In this document: in pieces, positions 6,944-10,610 of the stretch | Position numbering within the stretch: the stretch's first letter is position 1 | Layout of the letters: each line of letters starts with the position of its first letter | Assembly: GCA_041844835.1 (NCBI GenBank) | Contig: JBGZBU010000015.1 | Location: 1 to 10,610 of the forward strand | Direction of reading: 5' to 3' | DNA: 10,610 nt | From: CAUUCX01 sp041844835 | GTDB lineage: Bacteria > Bacillota > Clostridia > Peptostreptococcales > Anaerovoracaceae | Translations under genes and position numbers: made by a program | The notes under the pieces: generated by a model | What the model was told of the DNA's origin: nothing | Seen by the model: only the letters and a program-made list of their open reading frames with translations | Database searches by the model: none

Positions 6944-6975
6944 AAAAATAACCGTGAATTCACGGTTATTTTTTT
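6944..6975. terminator. Bidirectional terminator between rex and ferredoxin
   Basis: Bases 6944-6973 form a perfect 30-bp palindrome: AAAAATAACCGTGAA and its reverse complement. Each strand ends in a run of T (6969-6975 on the plus strand, 6948-6944 on the minus). It lies 40 bp after the rex stop and 60 bp beyond the end of the convergent ferredoxin gene. It can serve both transcripts. Confidence 0.9.
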
Positions 6976-6994
6976 ATAGGGTCGCAAGTCCGCG

Positions 6995-7017
6995 CGTTGA
7001 TTCATCAGAATCAAACG
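6995..7017. other. Hairpin downstream of ferredoxin gene
   Basis: TTGATTC (6997-7003) and GAATCAA (7008-7014) form a 7-bp stem with a 4-nt loop. One more CG/CG pair set can form across a single bulged A. There is no adjacent T tract, so it is unlikely to terminate alone. It lies between the ferredoxin stop and the bidirectional terminator and may stabilise the 3' end of the ferredoxin message. Confidence 0.35.
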
Positions 7018-7034
7018 AGAACCAAACGCGGGAA

Positions 7035-7205
7035 CTAAGCCTGTGCCGGAGCATCCACCGGACAGACATTGGCGCAAGAACCGCAATCTATGCATACGTC
7101 GGCATTGATTTCGTGTTTGCTTGCTCCCTCTGATATCGCATCTACCGGACATTCAGCTACGCATGCTCCGCAGCTGATGCAGGAATCATCAATGATATAA
7201 GCCAT
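7035..7205 (-). CDS. 2[4Fe-4S] ferredoxin
   Basis: Soluble low-potential electron carrier of the clostridial type, used by enzymes such as pyruvate:ferredoxin oxidoreductase and hydrogenase. Only 56 residues long. Two complete CxxCxxCxxxCP clusters are present: Cys9, 12, 15, 19 and Cys38, 41, 44, 48. The two halves, ISCGACVAECPVD and IDCGSCANVCPVD, show the internal repeat of this family. It begins MAYIIDDS, the usual start. GGAGG (7218-7214) sits 8 nt upstream of the ATG. The upstream promoter is TTTACA (7268-7263), a 17-nt spacer and TATACT (7245-7240) with a TG extension, so strong expression is expected. It converges on rex and diverges from the P-loop/Asp23 gene. The promoter overlaps the divergent one, which could make the two genes compete. 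Identification is very secure. Confidence 0.95.
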   Translation of the reverse strand: MAYIIDDSCISCGACVAECPVDAISEGASKHEINADVCIDCGSCANVCPVDAPAQA

Positions 7206-7234
7206 TTTTCAATCCTCCTTCCCTTTTCAATATA

Positions 7235-7268
7235 TGGACAGTATAGCAAAATAGATGTAGAATGTAAA
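7235..7268. promoter_or_regulatory. Overlapping divergent promoters
   Basis: The leftward ferredoxin promoter is TTTACA (7268-7263), 17 nt, TATACT (7245-7240) with TG before the -10. The rightward promoter is TGGACA (7235-7240), 17 nt, TAGAAT (7258-7263), for the P-loop/Asp23-ogg unit. Each -35 shares one base with the other promoter's -10, so polymerase cannot occupy both at once. The leftward one is the better match to consensus. Confidence 0.65.
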
Positions 7269-7281
7269 GGAAACGGAGGCA

Positions 7282-8103
7282 ATGCGCAAGCGGCATATGA
7301 GAGTGTACGGACTGTCCGGAAAGAGTGGAACGGGAAAGAGTTTTCAGGCGATAAATCTTTGTCGCGATATGGATATCGACGCCATTATTGATGATGGCCT
7401 TTTTGTCATGGGAAATGCGATTATCGCGGGGATATCGGCTAAAAGGCAAAATACCGTCATAGGTGCGATTAAAACCGCATTGTTCATGGATGACGATCAT
7501 AAAGAACAAGTGACAAAAAGCATCGCGGAAAGGATGCCCGGCAGTATTCTCATACTCGGAACTTCCGATGAAATGGTCGAAAGAATTGCCGCACGGCTTG
7601 AATTGCCGGCACTTGAGCGCATTATAAATATAGAGGAAATAACTACAAAAGAAGATAGAGATCTTGCCCGCAAGCAAAGAGATGAGCTGGGCAAACATGT
7701 GGTGCCGGTGCCCATGCCTGAAATTAAACGGCAGTTTTCGGGATATTTCCTCGATCCGCTCAGAATATTCAAAGGTTGGGGCAGGGGGCGCGGAAGCTTT
7801 ACGGAAAAGACGGTTGTGCGTCCCACATACAGCTATCTCGGCGCATACACAGTTTCGGAAGCGGCTCTGCGCGATATAATAAATGCAGTGGGGAAAAAAC
7901 ATAAGGATATTATAGAAATATCCAGGTTTTATACGCAGCAGGATCCGCGCGGAGTGGTGATAAAGTTGTCCATAATTGTACCTTTGGGTATAGATGCAAT
8001 AAATGCGATCAGCGACTTTCAAAGCGATGTCGCTGAGAAGATAGAGGCTATGACGGCATTCAACATAGAAAGCGTGGATGTGATTGTGAGGGATTTTTGC
8101 TAA
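7282..8103 (+). CDS. P-loop protein fused to an Asp23-like domain, function unknown
   Basis: A 273-residue soluble protein with no signal peptide. The N-terminus has a Walker A motif, GLSGKSGTGKS (10-20), followed by AIIDDGLFVMGNAIIAG (34-50), in which the Asp pair could be metal- or Mg-binding. The C-terminal part (about 185-271), ending in GIDAINAISDFQSDVAEKIE and SVDVIVRDF, resembles the Asp23/Gls24 domain of envelope-associated stress proteins. I recall proteins of this layout in other clostridia, with IIDDGLL after the P-loop, but no established function. ATP or GTP binding is likely; the reaction is unknown. The ATG at 7282 has GGAGG only 2 nt away, while ATG 7297 (five codons in) lies 17 nt away, so the start is uncertain. 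The gene abuts ogg and diverges from ferredoxin. Confidence 0.75.
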   Translation: MRKRHMRVYGLSGKSGTGKSFQAINLCRDMDIDAIIDDGLFVMGNAIIAGISAKRQNTVIGAIKTALFMDDDHKEQVTKSIAERMPGSILILGTSDEMVERIAARLELPALERIINIEEITTKEDRDLARKQRDELGKHVVPVPMPEIKRQFSGYFLDPLRIFKGWGRGRGSFTEKTVVRPTYSYLGAYTVSEAALRDIINAVGKKHKDIIEISRFYTQQDPRGVVIKLSIIVPLGIDAINAISDFQSDVAEKIEAMTAFNIESVDVIVRDFC

Positions 8104-9015
8104 ATGGGTGATGATGTTTATATTGTTGTTCACAGATTCGATCATGTGAGGGATTTTGTTCCGTCACATGTTTTTGATTGCGGACAATGTTTTCGCTGGG
8201 CGCAATGTGCGGGCGACGCATACCTAGGGGTTGCGCTGTCTTCCCTTGTGCGAGTGTCTTTTCATGTGGAAAAAAATCAATTGGAAGTCGGTGTAATCGC
8301 AAGCAATGATCGTGACCGTGCACTGTGCAGGGATGAATGGATACGATATTTTGATCTCGATTTCGATTATTCACGGCTCAAACTTGAGTTTTCCGCACGG
8401 GATGCAATTCTAAGGGAAGCGATCGCATACGGACACGGGATAAGAATATTGAACCAGGATCTTTACGAAGTGATAATATCCTTTATAATATCGCAGAACA
8501 ACAATATCACAAGAATAAAAAAGAATATTAGAGAAATGTCGGAAAAATTCGGAGAATATATAGGGACATTCGATGGGGAAAAATTCTACGATTTTCCGAA
8601 AATCGAGGCGCTTGCGGCAGCTGATGCCGACAGTCTGGCGGAAATAAAATTGGGATATCGGACGGGATATATCCTTGATACGGCGCGCATATTTGCAAGT
8701 TCAGGTTCGGGCGACTTGATCTGCGACATGCTTTCAAAAATAAGCGGGGCAGATACGCAGGAAGCCTATGAATTGCTCATTTCGCTTCCGGGGATCGGGC
8801 CTAAGGTAGCGAACTGTATTTTGCTGTTTTCACTCGGGCGGAAAGAAGTATTCCCCATAGATGTGTGGGTGAAAAAAACGATGTGCAGCCTTTACGGATT
8901 CGCCGAGAATGATCTCGCGGGAATGAAAAAATACGCCGCCCGGCATTTTGGCGCTTATGGCGGCGTAGCTCAGCAATATTTATTTTTCTATATGCGTGAG
9001 AAATCAGGCAATTGA
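8104..9015 (+). CDS. ogg: 8-oxoguanine DNA glycosylase/AP lyase (OGG1-type)
   Basis: Base-excision repair enzyme that removes 8-oxoguanine paired with C and nicks the abasic site. Its 303 residues fit the bacterial OGG1-like family. VFDCGQCFRW (23-32) is the N-terminal OGG motif. IISQNNNITRIKKNI (128-142) is the helix facing the estranged cytosine. The helix-hairpin-helix LPGIGPKVANC (228-238) carries the Schiff-base Lys234, and Asp253 in FPIDVWV completes the active site. The C-terminal GGVAQQYLFFY (286-296) matches the lesion-pocket helix. The ATG follows the stop of the P-loop/Asp23 gene without a gap, so they are co-translated. The 3' end overlaps the convergent yibE/F gene by 12 bp, and the coding sequence contains a leftward terminator at 8926-8967. 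Substrate is inferred from family motifs. Confidence 0.9.
   Translation: MGDDVYIVVHRFDHVRDFVPSHVFDCGQCFRWAQCAGDAYLGVALSSLVRVSFHVEKNQLEVGVIASNDRDRALCRDEWIRYFDLDFDYSRLKLEFSARDAILREAIAYGHGIRILNQDLYEVIISFIISQNNNITRIKKNIREMSEKFGEYIGTFDGEKFYDFPKIEALAAADADSLAEIKLGYRTGYILDTARIFASSGSGDLICDMLSKISGADTQEAYELLISLPGIGPKVANCILLFSLGRKEVFPIDVWVKKTMCSLYGFAENDLAGMKKYAARHFGAYGGVAQQYLFFYMREKSGN
8926..8967 (-). terminator. Leftward terminator inside ogg, for yibE/F
   Basis: On the minus strand TACGCCGCC (8967-8959) pairs perfectly with GGCGGCGTA (8940-8932), with an 18-nt loop. It is followed directly by six T residues (8931-8926). It lies 37 bp past the yibE/F stop codon. The stem is GC-rich and the T tract directly abuts it, both standard for intrinsic termination. 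It is encoded within ogg codons for residues about 275-288. Confidence 0.7.
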
Positions 9016-10206
9016 ATTTGAAGCCTCATCTCTTGAGTTTGAGGCGCCATCTACGTCCTTCGCTTTTTTCTTTTTAGGGATGAATACGGTTGCCCCGAAA
9101 AAAGCTGTCAGCGGAACGGCAAGCAGTATGCCGAGGCTCCCCACTACAGCTTGCAGGATTTCCACAACAATCATCTCGAGATTGAAAAGCAGCAGAGCTT
9201 CCTTGTTGTAAGCGGTAAGAAGCAATACAACCGCAAGAGAACTGCCTATATATGCGAGTATCAGTGTATTTGTCATTGTACCTATGGCATCCGTGCCTAT
9301 ATTCATCCCCGCTTTCATCATCTTTTTAAACGACGGTTGCTGCATTTCATGTGCAAGTTCATAAAGCGCCGAGGCAAGAGAAACCGCAATGTCCATTATT
9401 GCGCCCAGCGAGCCTATTACGATTCCGCCCCAGACCAGCGCGCGCAGATCAAGTTCCACTCCGTTATCCAGCATGGCAAGCAATCCGTAATCCGGATCCA
9501 GGAATCCGCTGATATGCATGGCAGCGTTCATTATCAGCCCCAGTATTCCGGCGAGCAGGATGCCTCCCAGATTGCCCATTATGCCGACAAGAGCTTTTTT
9601 GTTGAATCCGTTGACGAGCGGAATCGTGACAAGGGTTGCAAAAATTGCGATGATGACGGTCAGTAAATAAATATTATGCCCCGCGAGTATCCCCGGAATG
9701 TATACCGAAAATATTGCAAGCACCGTGTAGATGAGTGCGATTATCGTTGTTACGCCTTTGAGTTTTCCTATCAGCAAAATTGCGAGCAAAAATAATAAGG
9801 TCAACCCCAAAAGCATTCCCATTCGATTTCGTTCCACAAATACCCATTCCTTTTCATCGGTGTCGACCACGTTGACACGGGTTACAATGATTCTTTCCCC
9901 GATTTTCACAATAGGCGGTGAATATATTAAGGCCGAGTCAAAATATTGTTTTACTTCGATTTCTTTATTTTTATTGTTTCCGGATTTGATGACCGCGCTG
10001 AATTTAACACTTTCTCCGACCTCGGTTTCGGTCCCTCCGACATCCAGTTTGGTGCTTTCCTTTTCTCCCACCTGTTTTACGATAGCTTTACAAAATTCCT
10101 GCTGCCCGTACGTCTCCCCGGTATGCTTTAAATTCGCATGTCCGAAGTGCAGAAAGCATGAAGCCAGAATGATCAACAGAACATATGGTGTGATTTTTTG
10201 AAACAT
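9004..10206 (-). CDS. YibE/F family membrane protein
   Basis: Integral membrane protein of the YibE/F family, whose function is not established; transport has been suggested. Residues 5-24 are an N-terminal hydrophobic signal or anchor. Residues 25-125 form a polar, probably beta-rich extracytoplasmic domain with VGESVKF and KIGERIIVTRV. Seven or eight membrane segments follow (about 128-147, 151-172, 177-198, 207-228, 256-279, 308-332, 336-370). Conserved family segments are SLGAIMDIAVSLASALYEL (266-284) and GTDAIGTMTNTLILAYIG (304-321). The tail after 376 is basic, then rich in Ser, Asn and Glu, with a small repeat, ASNS-RDE-ASNS. The 400-residue length is usual. GGAG 6 nt before ATG and promoter TTGAAA/TATAAT upstream support expression. 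It converges on ogg with a 12-bp coding overlap. Confidence 0.87.
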   Translation of the reverse strand: MFQKITPYVLLIILASCFLHFGHANLKHTGETYGQQEFCKAIVKQVGEKESTKLDVGGTETEVGESVKFSAVIKSGNNKNKEIEVKQYFDSALIYSPPIVKIGERIIVTRVNVVDTDEKEWVFVERNRMGMLLGLTLLFLLAILLIGKLKGVTTIIALIYTVLAIFSVYIPGILAGHNIYLLTVIIAIFATLVTIPLVNGFNKKALVGIMGNLGGILLAGILGLIMNAAMHISGFLDPDYGLLAMLDNGVELDLRALVWGGIVIGSLGAIMDIAVSLASALYELAHEMQQPSFKKMMKAGMNIGTDAIGTMTNTLILAYIGSSLAVVLLLTAYNKEALLLFNLEMIVVEILQAVVGSLGILLAVPLTAFFGATVFIPKKKKAKDVDGASNSRDEASNSIA

Positions 10207-10264
10207 GATAACTCCTTTTTTCCGGTGTGCCGGATTCGCTAAAACAGTCGGCTGGACTCAGTCA

Positions 10265-10293
10265 ATTATATATCAGGCGGGCCGCCATTTCAA
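10265..10293 (-). promoter_or_regulatory. yibE/F promoter
   Basis: On the minus strand TTGAAA (10293-10288), 17-nt spacer, and consensus TATAAT (10270-10265). The expected start is near 10258, giving a leader of about 50 nt, too short for a known riboswitch. The spacer holds GGCGG-G-CCGCC (10276-10286 on the plus strand), a short dyad that could be part of an operator. A second, poorer candidate is TTGACA (10337-10332) with TATAAA 19 nt downstream. Confidence 0.7.
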
Positions 10294-10331
10294 ATCGTCT
10301 TTTCCCTTTATACGTAAAGCGTGTCTATAGT

Positions 10332-10349
10332 TGTCAAACATATGTGACA
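10332..10349. promoter_or_regulatory. Imperfect palindrome upstream of yibE/F, possible operator
   Basis: TGTCA and TGACA arms flank AACATATG, with 7 of 9 position pairs complementary across 18 bp. It lies about 40-60 bp upstream of the yibE/F -35 element, a position that suits an activator or upstream repressor site. The motif is not one I can assign to a known regulator. Chance is a real alternative. Confidence 0.25.
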
Positions 10350-10407
10350 CAAACACTCATATTGTTAATCCGAAGTCTTAATTCTCAACAAACGAATCAA
10401 ACAGCTT

Positions 10408-10447
10408 AAAAAACACCGAAAAGCCGTATAAAACGGCTTTTTCGGTG
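10408..10447 (-). terminator. Terminator of the SLH-domain gene
   Basis: The minus strand reads CACCGAAAAAGCCGT, a short loop, then ACGGCTTTTCGGTG and six T residues (10413-10408). The stem is about 14 bp with one unpaired A. It follows the SLH gene stop (10492) by 45 bp and separates that gene from yibE/F transcription. Confidence 0.88.
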
Positions 10448-10491
10448 CTCATTTCCAAGGAACATACGCCTGGAAATTATGTAACTATGCG

Positions 10492-10610
10492 TCATCGCAT
10501 CATGCCTTTAACCATATAAGTATATATCATCCTTCCTGCCTCAGCTCTGGTTGCAAGCTTCCCCGGCTCAAGCAGCTTCGCGGGAGTCCCCTCGATAATT
10601 CTGTTGTATG
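10492..10610 (-). CDS. C-terminal end of an SLH-domain protein (partial)
   Basis: Only the last 38 codons and the stop are in the window; the rest lies beyond the right edge. The sequence runs YNRIIEGTPAKLLEP, then GKLATRAEAGRMIYTYM, and ends VKGMMR. The PGKLATRAEAGRMI core matches the conserved TRAE end of an S-layer-homology repeat, a domain that anchors proteins to pyruvylated cell-wall polymers in Gram-positive bacteria. It is therefore probably a cell-surface protein with a C-terminal SLH anchor. The catalytic or structural part cannot be seen. The reading frame is open to the edge, and a good terminator follows at 10447-10408, which supports a real gene end. Confidence 0.8.
   Translation of the reverse strand, partial: YNRIIEGTPAKLLEPGKLATRAEAGRMIYTYMVKGMMR

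Noticed and set aside
7189..8145. 318-codon leftward open frame across the P-loop/Asp23 gene
   Set aside because: It lies antisense to a gene with a clear Walker A motif, has a Tyr/His/Cys-rich composition unlike a folded protein, and overlaps the ferredoxin start region.
9023..9045. Rightward terminator for ogg (GCCTCA/TGAGGC stem)
   Set aside because: The stem is only 6 bp with an 11-nt loop, and the T-rich run begins about 19 nt later. It is better explained by the small ASNS repeat encoded in the yibE/F tail.
10362..10391. Rex operator suggested by TTGTTAA near the right side
   Set aside because: Only a half site is present; the matching TTAACAA arm at the required spacing is missing.
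10227..10409. 60-codon rightward open frame upstream of yibE/F
   Set aside because: Starts at GTG with no ribosome-binding site, shows no domain, and covers the yibE/F promoter region on the opposite strand.

Overview
The window reads as chromosome of a low-to-moderate GC anaerobic Firmicute of the class Clostridia. The indicators are a Rex redox repressor, a short clostridial-type 2[4Fe-4S] ferredoxin, an energy-coupling-factor riboflavin transporter subunit, a P-loop/Asp23 protein of a type I recall from clostridia, a YibE/F membrane protein and an S-layer-homology (SLH) protein. Genus cannot be read from the sequence alone. I see no sign of phage, IS element, CRISPR array, tRNA or rRNA.

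Layout. Bases 1-338 hold no gene. They carry the ribosome-binding site of a leftward gene starting at the very edge and two near-identical 53-bp modules, each with a perfect palindrome and a leftward extended -10 promoter. From 339 to 5879 a tight rightward cluster runs ribU, tsaE, tsaB, rimI, tsaD, ABC-F ATPase, with gaps of 1-22 bp or small overlaps. It joins riboflavin uptake, the bacterial t6A37 tRNA-modification proteins TsaE, TsaB and TsaD, a GNAT N-acetyltransferase, and a ribosome-associated ATPase: mostly a translation module. A strong promoter at 5882-5909 then starts acpP-rex (5987-6904), which ends in a 30-bp perfectly palindromic bidirectional terminator.

A 56-residue ferredoxin gene (7035-7205, leftward) is divergent from a two-gene unit (7282-9015) made of a P-loop/Asp23 fusion protein of unknown function and an OGG1-type 8-oxoguanine DNA glycosylase. 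The two divergent promoters physically overlap. A leftward YibE/F membrane protein gene (9004-10206) converges on ogg, and the two coding regions overlap by 12 bp. A good leftward intrinsic terminator for yibE/F lies inside the ogg coding sequence. The right edge holds the C-terminal end of a leftward SLH-domain protein (10492 onward) with its own terminator.

How they fit together. Rex senses the NADH/NAD+ ratio, ferredoxin carries low-potential electrons, Ogg repairs oxidised guanine and RibU feeds flavin synthesis. The neighbourhood therefore mixes redox handling with translation quality. That is an association from position, not proof of a shared pathway. No completely new system is evident. 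The least understood parts are the duplicated palindrome-promoter module at the left edge, the P-loop/Asp23 fusion, and the terminator written inside ogg.
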